This document shows positions 24,156 through 30,639 of a stretch of 32,160 nucleotides of DNA, in pieces. How positions within the stretch are numbered: the first letter of the stretch is position 1; each line of letters opens with the position of its first letter. The DNA comes from JAMHZE01 sp964424715. Its GTDB lineage: Bacteria > Pseudomonadota > Alphaproteobacteria > Rickettsiales > UBA8987. The position numbers and the translations under genes were made by a program. The notes below the pieces were generated by a model, which was not told where the DNA came from, ran no database searches, and was given only the letters and a program-made list of their open reading frames with translations. The stretch is taken from positions 1-32,160 of the forward strand of contig CAYRJW010000014.1 of the NCBI GenBank assembly GCA_964424715.1, in the 5' to 3' direction.

Positions 24156-24683
24156 ATGAAGAGGTTGATAAATATTCTTTTTCTTTTGCTGGTGGTTCTG
24201 GCGGGCATGGGCTTTGCGGAGCCTGTATATGCTGTATCCATGCAGGATGTTGTAGGTGGCGCGGTAAAAGGTGCCATTAACCCTAACACGATAGTAAGTT
24301 CCATGGCGCCGGGTTCCATGGGGGCGTTATTATGCAGTTTTCGCTGGGAATTCTGCGGTAAGGTCACACTGGTTATAGTCGCTACCGCTATTTTCATGAT
24401 AGGTCTTATGACCATGACCAGAAAAATAACCTGGCCATATGTGATATTGATACTCTCTTTCACCATGATACTGATAAAACCCGAAGCGCTGGTGATAGCC
24501 GTGGTGGACGGAGCAAATGTCTTTAATCTCCTCAGAGATGATGAAGACAAGAAAAGCATGCGTGCGATGAGTTTATTTGCCAGGGTCTGCACCTGCAAGA
24601 TGTATGAAAAGACCGCCGGCAAGATAGAGAACCTGAAAGATAAGATACAGGAAGAGGTACAAAGCTGGGCAGATGCTGTCTGA
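24156..24683 (+). CDS. VirB2-like membrane protein with paired cysteines, paralogue 2
   Basis: 175 residues from ATG at 24156; this start puts a clean signal peptide at the N-terminus (about 1-26, ending PVYA). An upstream in-frame start at 24036 would read through the repeat and was rejected. Then come C-x6-C-G-K (LLCSFRWEFCGK), a first helix (VTLVIVATAIFMIGLMTM), the hinge TRKITWPY and a second helix. A segment of about 30 residues leads to VCTCK and a predicted helical, charged tail (EKTAGKIENLKDKIQEEVQ). The cysteine pair before helix 1 and the C-x-C-K after helix 2 recur in the next four genes. The VirB2-like fold is inferred from layout, not from strong identity. It appears to be transcribed alone, between two inverted repeats. 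Confidence 0.7.
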   Translation: MKRLINILFLLLVVLAGMGFAEPVYAVSMQDVVGGAVKGAINPNTIVSSMAPGSMGALLCSFRWEFCGKVTLVIVATAIFMIGLMTMTRKITWPYVILILSFTMILIKPEALVIAVVDGANVFNLLRDDEDKKSMRAMSLFARVCTCKMYEKTAGKIENLKDKIQEEVQSWADAV

Positions 24684-24710
24684 TGTTTTAGGTCGTGTTT
24701 CAGGTTACCC

Positions 24711-24817
24711 CACCTGCGTCATGGCCTGAATTGCGCAGCAATTATAGGGCCATCCATTGCAGCCCGTGAGGCTGGATCCCCTTATAGTTGCTGCGCAACT
24801 CGGGGGATGACGCGGTG
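24711..24817. repeat. Imperfect palindromic repeat between pilin-like genes 2 and 3
   Basis: The core arms TTGCGCAGCAATTATAGGG (24731-24749) and 24779-24798 (ending TTGCTGCGCAA) match with one substitution and one extra base. Similarity continues outward to CACCTGCGTCAT (24711-24722) and ATGACGCGGTG (24807-24817). The whole ~107 bases could fold into one long hairpin. It lies in the 258-base space between two genes of the family. Confidence 0.75.
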
Positions 24818-24863
24818 AGAGGTGATATTAGACACTCAAACAGATACACATACCTAACTTACC

Positions 24864-24892
24864 TTGCTTTCAGCTGATTTATTTGATAAAAT
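24864..24892 (+). promoter_or_regulatory. Candidate promoter of the four-gene pilin-like operon
   Basis: TTGCTT (24864-24869), 17 bases, TAAAAT (24887-24892), with TG one base before the -10 (extended -10 TGATAAAAT). Transcription would start near 24899, about 43 bases before the ATG at 24942. Confidence 0.4.
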
Positions 24893-24941
24893 AAGTATTA
24901 AATTTAAACTGCTTACAGGCTTTAGTTTGGTGGGAATATCT

Positions 24942-25439
24942 ATGAGATCAGGGTATAGGATAACTTATCTTTTCCTGCTTGCGCTGGCGGTCATCCTTAT
25001 TGCGCCTGATTCGCACGCATTCCAGTTCGCCGATTACTGGATGGTGCTTAAAAGCCAGACCATTCCGCCCGCAGCCGGGCCTTTCCAGAACATGATAGCA
25101 ACTACCTATAATGTCTTCAAAGACCCCACCAGTGCCCCAACGGAACTTATGCCCGGTTCGGTGGCGGCGGTGGTATGCAGTATCCGGCTGATGTTCTGTG
25201 GCAAGGTGGAACTTGTTATAGTCGCCACGGCAATATTCCTGTTGGGGCTTATGATGTTAACAAGAAAATTAAGATGGCCATATGCCCTGCTTATTATAGT
25301 ATGTATAATAATATTCATTAACCCGGAATTGCTGATAAAAACGATATTATCGGATTTTATGGGACTGAATATTGAGCCTTTAGGATGGTTCGCGCAGGTA
25401 TGTACCTGTAAATATATTAACAAGATACCGTGGTTTTAA
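24942..25439 (+). CDS. VirB2-like membrane protein with paired cysteines, paralogue 3
   Basis: 165 residues from ATG at 24942, preceded by GGTGGGA. The signal peptide is about 1-25 (ending DSHA). A 45-residue segment follows, then VVCSIRLMFCGK (C-x6-C-G-K), helix 1 (VELVIVATAIFLLGLMML), hinge TRKLRWPY, helix 2 (ALLIIVCIIIFINPELL) and the tail WFAQVCTCKYINKIPWF. It is the closest match to paralogue 2: the two share ELVIVATAIF/TLVIVATAIF and the VCTCK tail. An upstream TTG frame start at 24864 would add 26 residues and bury the signal peptide, so it was rejected. The TAA stop is directly followed by the ATG of the next gene. Confidence 0.7.
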   Translation: MRSGYRITYLFLLALAVILIAPDSHAFQFADYWMVLKSQTIPPAAGPFQNMIATTYNVFKDPTSAPTELMPGSVAAVVCSIRLMFCGKVELVIVATAIFLLGLMMLTRKLRWPYALLIIVCIIIFINPELLIKTILSDFMGLNIEPLGWFAQVCTCKYINKIPWF

Positions 25440-25853
25440 ATGAGAAGCTTTATAAAATATTTTTTATTCGCGCTGGTGATGTTCTGCTCAGGGGAAGCAT
25501 ATGCTGCACCCACCTATCCCGGCGGCCCGCAGGACCCGCGTGATGCTATAGATCAGTTTGGTGATGTTACCGGCGTGCCGAAGCTGGAAGTTACCAATAC
25601 CACCTATTTCAAACTGTGCGAGATAAGAAGATTCTTCTGCGGTAAGGTGAAGACCGTTATGGTCGCGGCGGCCGTGTTCATAGTGGGGCTGCTTGTTATA
25701 ATCGGCAAAATGACATGGACAAGGCTTATAATAATAATGAGCGGCGTGGTGATATTCTCAAGCGCGGAATATATCACAACAAACCTTACAACACTGCCCC
25801 CCAACCTTGGCGTGATATATTCCTGCTATTGTAAACCGTGGAAATTATTGTGA
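25440..25853 (+). CDS. VirB2-like membrane protein with paired cysteines, paralogue 4
   Basis: 137 residues. The signal peptide is about 1-22 (ending GEAYA). A Pro/Gly-rich segment follows (APTYPGGPQDPRDAIDQFGD), then KLCEIRRFFCGK (C-x6-C-G-K), helix 1 (TVMVAAAVFIVGLLVII), hinge GKMTW, helix 2 (LIIIMSGVVIFSSAEYI) and the tail YSCYCKPWKLL. The start abuts the previous stop, and the TGA overlaps a GTG start of the next gene in the string GTGA. Translation of paralogues 3 to 5 is therefore probably coupled. No ribosome binding site is visible. Confidence 0.7.
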   Translation: MRSFIKYFLFALVMFCSGEAYAAPTYPGGPQDPRDAIDQFGDVTGVPKLEVTNTTYFKLCEIRRFFCGKVKTVMVAAAVFIVGLLVIIGKMTWTRLIIIMSGVVIFSSAEYITTNLTTLPPNLGVIYSCYCKPWKLL

Positions 25854-26290
25854 AGAACATGTTTAAATATATTGCCATTATCCTTGCCGGCATTTTTATG
25901 AATGGCATGCCTGGTGATGCGTTTGCGCAGACGGGAAGTGGCACATCCGCACCGTATAATGCATTATATACGGTATTGTCGCAGCCCGGTGTGGAGCTGC
26001 ATCCGGGAATGACGAAGACCGAATTCAAGATATGCCAGATAAGGCGCATCTTCTGCGGCAAGATGGCGGTGGTAACAGTGGCTTTCGCGATATTCCTGAT
26101 GGGCATAATGCTGATGGACAATAAATTATCATGGCCGCTGCTGCTGATAATAATTGTTGGTATAGTGGTGTTTGTGAGTGCCGACAAGCTGGCGCGAACC
26201 TTCGGGAAATCGACCTTTGTACTTTTCCTCCCTAATCCGCTATGTAATTGTAACTGCAAGGTAGAAGACCTTGCCGCCTGCATAGAATAA
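25850..26290 (+). CDS. VirB2-like membrane protein with paired cysteines, paralogue 5
   Basis: 146 residues from GTG at 25850, which overlaps the TGA of paralogue 4 by 4 bases (GTGA). ATG at 25859 and GTG at 25838 are alternatives. The signal peptide ends near GDAFA. A short linker precedes KICQIRRIFCGK (C-x6-C-G-K), then helix 1 (VTVAFAIFLMGIMLM), hinge DNKLSWPL, helix 2 (LIIIVGIVVFVSADKL) and a tail with three spaced cysteines, PLCNCNCKVEDLAACIE. It is most similar to paralogue 6: FKICQIRRIFCGK is identical in both. Confidence 0.7.
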   Translation: MKNMFKYIAIILAGIFMNGMPGDAFAQTGSGTSAPYNALYTVLSQPGVELHPGMTKTEFKICQIRRIFCGKMAVVTVAFAIFLMGIMLMDNKLSWPLLLIIIVGIVVFVSADKLARTFGKSTFVLFLPNPLCNCNCKVEDLAACIE

Positions 26291-26304
26291 GCAATATAGG
26301 ACTT

Positions 26305-26805
26305 ATGAAAAAATTATTTTTACCATTCATTATATTCTTTATGGCAATGTTCATGAACACCGTGCCTGCTATGTCCGTTGATACGGCAGTAAAGAAATTC
26401 CCGGGAATATATGTGCCGGGCAGAAGCATCACCGAATTCAAGATATGCCAGATACGCCGTATATTCTGCGGAAAAACGGCGCAGGTGGTCATCGCTATTG
26501 CGGTGTTCATCATCGGAATAATGCTGCTGAACCAGAAGCTTCACTGGGGCACAGCGCTTGTAATGATAGTAGGGATGATAATATTCTATAACGCCAGCGA
26601 TTTTGTAAAGATATTCGGCCGCGCGCAATCATGGCGGGTGGCGGTCAGTACGAATGATGATGCTGCCGGTGGGAGCAGCACTAACAGCTATAATACATTC
26701 GTTCTGAACCCGGTATGCGATTGTAGCTGCAAGATAAACGATGTTGACTGGGACTGGCTGAATCCTGTGAACTGGTTCAAGGATAACTGGAATCCTTGCC
26801 AATAG
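26305..26805 (+). CDS. VirB2-like membrane protein with paired cysteines, paralogue 6
   Basis: 166 residues; AGGA lies about 4 bases before the ATG. The signal peptide is about 1-22 (MKKLFLPFIIFFMAMFMNTV). EFKICQIRRIFCGK follows, then helix 1 (VVIAIAVFIIGIMLL), hinge NQKLHWG, and helix 2 (ALVMIVGMIIFYNAS). The C-terminal part is longer, with a Ser/Asn/Gly-rich stretch, PVCDCSCK and an unusual Trp/Asn-rich end (DWDWLNPVNW ... NPCQ). It is the last gene of the operon. Its TAG stop runs directly into a heptamer repeat, and the next gene (nadD) is convergent. No function is known. Confidence 0.7.
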   Translation: MKKLFLPFIIFFMAMFMNTVPAMSVDTAVKKFPGIYVPGRSITEFKICQIRRIFCGKTAQVVIAIAVFIIGIMLLNQKLHWGTALVMIVGMIIFYNASDFVKIFGRAQSWRVAVSTNDDAAGGSSTNSYNTFVLNPVCDCSCKINDVDWDWLNPVNWFKDNWNPCQ

Positions 26806-26839
26806 GGGTAGAAGGTAGCTGGTAGACGGTAGTGGGTAG
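26805..26839. repeat. Five tandem NNGGTAG heptamers
   Basis: GGGGTAG, AAGGTAG, CTGGTAG, ACGGTAG and TGGGTAG follow one another exactly from the last base of the paralogue 6 stop codon to two bases before the nadD stop. The array fills the whole space between these convergent genes. The last five bases of each unit are GGTAG, with one unit (GGGTAG) also fitting. Confidence 0.85.
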
Positions 26840-26840
26840 T

Positions 26841-27371
26841 TTATTTTATCTTTCTCAGTTCCGTTGAGGAAATAGCTACAGTTTTTCCGGATATGAATTG
26901 GTGCTCTATTCCAATTATTGCCGCTTTTGAGTTTGAAGCTTTATAGCCTGGCCTTTCAAACGCAACTATTTTAGCCAGTTTTGAAAGCTCTTTGAATTTA
27001 TACCATTTATGGAATTGTGTTAAATTATCCGCGCCGATGATGAAATAGAATTCATGGTCCTTGAATTTTGCATTCAGTCTTTTAAGCAGATCATAGCTGT
27101 AGAATTTTTTGTTATATTTAAAGAGCCTGCTCTCAAGGTCTTTTATTTTTATTTGCGGATGATCTTTTGTGAAGTCCTCGCAAAGTTCTATCCTTTGCAT
27201 AAAGGAATCTTTTATATTCGCCTGTTTAAGCGGGTTCTGCGGTGATACCATCCACCAGACCTGTTTTAAGCCAAGCTTTTTTATCGCCTGTTCCGAGATA
27301 AATAAATGACCCAAATGAGGCGGATTGAATGAACCACCCAGTATGCCGATCTTTATTTTTTTGTTATTCAT
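26841..27371 (-). CDS. nadD: Nicotinate-nucleotide adenylyltransferase
   Basis: 176 residues, slightly short for the family. Nucleotidyltransferase motifs: KIGILGGSFNPPHLGHLFIS (the GGSFNPPHxGH loop binding ATP), WWMVSPQNPLKQ, FIIGADNLTQFHKWYKF, and ISSTELRKIK at the C-terminus (the ISST-x-x-R motif). It makes nicotinic acid adenine dinucleotide in NAD synthesis in the cytosol. It ends at the heptamer array and starts 95 bases from the upstream cyclophilin gene; a second heptamer-type hairpin lies in between. Confidence 0.95.
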   Translation of the reverse strand: MNNKKIKIGILGGSFNPPHLGHLFISEQAIKKLGLKQVWWMVSPQNPLKQANIKDSFMQRIELCEDFTKDHPQIKIKDLESRLFKYNKKFYSYDLLKRLNAKFKDHEFYFIIGADNLTQFHKWYKFKELSKLAKIVAFERPGYKASNSKAAIIGIEHQFISGKTVAISSTELRKIK

Positions 27372-27381
27372 CTTTTACTTA

Positions 27382-27448
27382 AGTACAGAGTACAAAGTAC
27401 GAGGTACAAGTGGATTACTTACTTCGCACTTGTACTCGTACTTGTACT
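27382..27448. repeat. Heptamer repeat with GTAC core forming a hairpin
   Basis: AGTACAG, AGTACAA, AGTACGA and GGTACAA (27382-27409) are four tandem heptamers. 27427-27448 is close to the reverse complement of 27389-27412, with two single-base gaps. The resulting hairpin, with a 14-base loop, lies between the cyclophilin stop (27467) and the nadD start (27371), both minus strand. It may end or protect the cyclophilin message. Confidence 0.75.
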
Positions 27449-27466
27449 AAATCACTAGAAAAGAAA

Positions 27467-28273
27467 CTACTGCTTCGCAGGCTCTGCCGCAGGGGCTGCA
27501 GCCGGAGTTGCTTCTGCATCAGTTGCAGGAGCGGCAGCCTCAGTTCCCGGAACTACGGTTCCTTGTTCATCAGCGCCTACTTTTATTTTAACGATCTTAT
27601 CAGGGTCAGAGACCATGCCGTTAGGGCCATTGCCTTTTTTGATTTTGTCGACGAATTCCATACCTTCAATAACTTTACCGAAAGCAGTATAATTGCCATC
27701 GAGATGAGCGGATTCAGCAAGCATGATGAAGAACTGGCTGTCAGCGCTGTTCGGGTCTGCCGCGCGAGCCATTGAAACGGTGCCGCGAACGTGTTTGGTG
27801 CTGTTGAACTCGGCGCTGAGTTTCTGTCCGGAGCCACCTGTGCCTGTGCCGGTAGGATCGCCGGTTTGAGCCATGAAGCCTTCTATCACCCTGTGGAACG
27901 GAACATTATCGTAGAAGCCTTGTCTGACAAGTTCTTTTATCCTTTTAACGTGGTTCGGCGCAACATCAGGCATAAGCTGGATAACTACGCGGCCATCTTT
28001 AAGATCAAGTAACAGAAGATTTTCCAGCGGGTTCTCTGTAGTTGCCGCGGCTGCATCAGCGGGTGCGGTTATTTCAGTTGTGGTGGTAACGGTCGTTGTG
28101 GCCGGTACAGTGCCTGCAGGCGTTTCTACCGCTGGTGTTGTGGTAGTTACAGCCGTTGTGGTCGCAGCCGGTGTTGTAGTTGTTGCAGTAGCATCCTGCG
28201 CTTTTGCGCCGAATGCGGAAAATAGTGATGTGAATAGTGAAAATAGCATAATTACCGTAAATATTTTTTTCAT
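27467..28273 (-). CDS. Secreted cyclophilin-type peptidyl-prolyl isomerase
   Basis: 268 residues. The signal peptide is about 1-25 (ending FGAKA). Residues 26-82 are a low-complexity Thr/Ala/Pro stretch with many TTTT runs. The cyclophilin domain is about 85-232, with NVPFHRVIEGFMAQTGDPTG (FHRVI and the conserved Gln), VSMARAADPNSADSQFFIML and LDGNYTAFGKVIEGMEFVDK. The C-terminus is again Ala/Pro/Glu-rich. It should assist folding of exported proteins in the periplasm. AGGAG (28285-28281) is an excellent ribosome binding site lying in the last codons of the upstream oxidase-like gene, whose stop ends one base before this ATG, so the two are co-transcribed. Confidence 0.92.
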   Translation of the reverse strand: MKKIFTVIMLFSLFTSLFSAFGAKAQDATATTTTPAATTTAVTTTTPAVETPAGTVPATTTVTTTTEITAPADAAAATTENPLENLLLLDLKDGRVVIQLMPDVAPNHVKRIKELVRQGFYDNVPFHRVIEGFMAQTGDPTGTGTGGSGQKLSAEFNSTKHVRGTVSMARAADPNSADSQFFIMLAESAHLDGNYTAFGKVIEGMEFVDKIKKGNGPNGMVSDPDKIVKIKVGADEQGTVVPGTEAAAPATDAEATPAAAPAAEPAKQ

Positions 28274-28274
28274 T

Positions 28275-29597
28275 TTAAAACTCCTGATTCGTATTAACTC
28301 CCCTAGTTACGCACTTGAATATAATAATTACAAAAAACAGTCCACCAATAATTGAGATTAATCCGCCGATTCCCATTAACCCCATGTAAAGCTTGGCTTC
28401 TACAGGTAGCTCCATACCAGGAGCCTTACGCATTGCACCATACCCGCCTGAAATGGCGAAGCCGATTATATGCAATAGCTGTCCGGAGCCATATAGGATG
28501 GGCTGCATATTTGCCATCTGGCCTTTTATTTCACCATAGCCAAGCTTTGGCATCAGCGCGTAGGTAAGGGCCATAAGGCTCAGGCTTATGCCGATTATGG
28601 AGCCGTGGTAATGTGCTGGGATAATAGTGTTAACGCCGTTTATCATCATGCTTATCACCCCGCCTGCGGCGAATAATATCATTGCCCATATAACGGCATT
28701 GCGTTGCGGTCTTGTTGAGGCGAGGTTTCTGATCGCCGGGATTATAATAAATAACGCCAGCACCGGCGCGATTCCTGCGAACATTATCATCTGCCGGGTG
28801 AAGTTATTTACATACTCGAACGAGGTAACATCAAAATTTACTATTATATATATACCCGTAAGCGCGAATATCAGGTTAAGTAGGAAACAGGATATCTTTA
28901 TAGTGGTTGTGAATTTGCTCTCTTTTATTTTTATTATCAGGAACAGCGCCATCAGCATGCCGTTCACATATAAGAATTGTATCATATGCCCGAAACCCCA
29001 GAATAATTTTTCGTAATAGTCGGAAAAATCATAGAGGTCTTTATTTTTCGGCAGTTCAAGATTTTGCAGGGTGAGGGCCAGTGTTATGAAGCCTGCTATG
29101 ATAATGAAGAATGAACTGATATTGAAATATCCTAAAATTTTATTTTGAATATTCATCTGTAATGCCTGAAAGCTCGCGATGATGAAACCCGCGAAATATA
29201 TGATGATACCCAGCTTGAAGATATCGCTGTTAAGCATTGGAATATAATTATTTAAGAAAGCCTCGGCGGAGATATCGAAGATGCTGCCCGCAATTATTAC
29301 GCTGCCGGTAGCGCAGAGTACTAGCCCCGCATAGCCAGCTTTCAAAAACTTCGTGTTGGTCGCAAATATCGTGCAGATGATGCTGGTGAGCCAGATAAGC
29401 ACGGAAAGATTCACATGAATGGTGAGCGATGTCTTGAAAAAATCCTTGTAGGGCAGGAGCTTGCCTATCTGCGGTGAGCGGGCCATCACAAGGAATATCG
29501 CAAAAAAACCCGAAAGCGCCAGCGCCCCAACGCTCTGGAACAGCCAGAGCCTGCTAAGTTTCTTGTTATTTTCGGCGATGGTCATTATATTGCTCAT
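28275..29597 (-). CDS. Haem-copper oxidase subunit I-like protein lacking part of the CuB site
   Basis: 440 residues from ATG at 29597 (29585 is an alternative; further upstream the frame overlaps ctaA). About twelve membrane helices. The layout resembles CcoN/NorB: H61 in helix 2 (TIHVNLSVLIW), H204 in helix 6 (WGFGHMIQF), and H329/H331 in IIPAHYHGSIIG, like the AHVHSG haem-ligand motif of CcoN. A further H376 is in LLHIIGFAISGGYG. The adjacent His-His pair of helix 7, which with the helix-6 His binds CuB, is absent: near residue 254 the sequence is VNFDVTSFEY. No CcoO, CcoP or subunit II gene is adjacent. ctaA is divergent, 25 bases away. It may bind haem, but oxygen reduction is doubtful. 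Confidence 0.7.
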   Translation of the reverse strand: MSNIMTIAENNKKLSRLWLFQSVGALALSGFFAIFLVMARSPQIGKLLPYKDFFKTSLTIHVNLSVLIWLTSIICTIFATNTKFLKAGYAGLVLCATGSVIIAGSIFDISAEAFLNNYIPMLNSDIFKLGIIIYFAGFIIASFQALQMNIQNKILGYFNISSFFIIIAGFITLALTLQNLELPKNKDLYDFSDYYEKLFWGFGHMIQFLYVNGMLMALFLIIKIKESKFTTTIKISCFLLNLIFALTGIYIIVNFDVTSFEYVNNFTRQMIMFAGIAPVLALFIIIPAIRNLASTRPQRNAVIWAMILFAAGGVISMMINGVNTIIPAHYHGSIIGISLSLMALTYALMPKLGYGEIKGQMANMQPILYGSGQLLHIIGFAISGGYGAMRKAPGMELPVEAKLYMGLMGIGGLISIIGGLFFVIIIFKCVTRGVNTNQEF

Positions 29598-29622
29598 GAA
29601 ATTCAGTTTAAACATTTTGAAA

Positions 29623-30639
29623 ATGAACTCAACAAATAGATCAATAGCTATCTGGTTATTCGCCTGCTGTTTCACCGTGTTCCTGATGGTGGCGGTTGGT
29701 GGGCTTACAAGGCTTACCGAATCCGGGCTTTCAATAGTTAAGTGGGAACCCATACACGGCACTATACCTCCGCTTAACGCAGAAGAATGGGAGGAGGAGT
29801 TCTCTTCCTACAAAGCATCACCGGAATATATCAAAAAGAATTACGGTATGAGTTTAGAGGAATTCAAATTCATATTCTGGTGGGAGTTTACGCACAGGCT
29901 TATCGGCAGATTGCTTGGTGTGATATTCTTTATCCCATTCATTTATTTCGCAGCAAAAAAGCAGATCACAATTCGCAGATCACTAACTTTACTTGGCATT
30001 TTTGCCCTTGGCGGGGTGCAGGGCTTCATCGGCTGGTGGATGGTGAAGAGCGGCCTTGTTGATAACCCGGCGGTTTCGCATTACCGGCTGGCGCTGCATC
30101 TTTCGGTGGCGCTGCTGATATTCTCGTTATTATTCTGGCAGGCGCTGGGGTTTTATTTTTCGGGGCTGAATAATGGCCGGGAAAAAAATAAGGCAGCGCT
30201 GAAGCTCTCAAACCTTTTGATATTTGCTGTGGCTGTGCAAATAATATTCGGGGCATTCATGGCGGGTCTGGATGCAGGGCTTACTTATAACACATGGCCG
30301 CTGATGGATGGCAAAGTAATTCCGGCGGGTATAAAGATGATATTGAATAATATAGAGTTCATTCAGTTCTTTCATCGCTGGTGGGCATTTGTGGTGATGG
30401 CGGTGGCGATATTCTTCCTGCGGAAAGTTAAAAGCAGAAAAATAATATTTGAGGATGAAATAACAAATGTACGGCTACGCAAGGGCTTAAAGATATTCCA
30501 CGCGCTTATCGGCACTCAGATAATTATCGGTATCTTTACACTAATATATGTTGTACCGGTTCCGCTGGCTTCTGTGCATCAGATAATGGCGGTACTAGTA
30601 CTGGCAGTGGCGGTTTATATAAGGCGGGTGGCAGAATGA
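29623..30639 (+). CDS. ctaA: Haem A synthase, COX15 type
   Basis: 338 residues from ATG at 29623. Eight membrane helices and the COX15 pattern: VGGLTRLTESGLSIVKWEPI, PPLNAEEWEEEF, YKASPEYIKKNYG, then WWEFTHRLIGRLLG with a haem-ligand His. FHRWWAFVVM, FHALIGTQIIIGI and ASVHQIMAVLVL carry the others. It oxidises haem O to haem A in the inner membrane for aa3-type oxidases; a COX15 gene therefore implies such an oxidase elsewhere in the genome. A frame start at 29461 would overlap the divergent gene heavily and adds no conserved residues. Its stop overlaps the queC start (ATGA). Confidence 0.95.
   Translation: MNSTNRSIAIWLFACCFTVFLMVAVGGLTRLTESGLSIVKWEPIHGTIPPLNAEEWEEEFSSYKASPEYIKKNYGMSLEEFKFIFWWEFTHRLIGRLLGVIFFIPFIYFAAKKQITIRRSLTLLGIFALGGVQGFIGWWMVKSGLVDNPAVSHYRLALHLSVALLIFSLLFWQALGFYFSGLNNGREKNKAALKLSNLLIFAVAVQIIFGAFMAGLDAGLTYNTWPLMDGKVIPAGIKMILNNIEFIQFFHRWWAFVVMAVAIFFLRKVKSRKIIFEDEITNVRLRKGLKIFHALIGTQIIIGIFTLIYVVPVPLASVHQIMAVLVLAVAVYIRRVAE

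Noticed and set aside
24864..24941. TTG start adding 26 residues to pilin-like paralogue 3
   Set aside because: It buries the signal peptide; ATG at 24942 gives a normal one, and the TTG lies in the candidate promoter.
26805..27448. CRISPR array
   Set aside because: Units are seven bases without spacers. No longer direct repeats with regular spacers occur anywhere in the window.
29461..29762. Long overlap of ctaA and the divergent oxidase-like gene
   Set aside because: The overlapping extensions show no conserved residues; normal starts are at 29623 and 29597.
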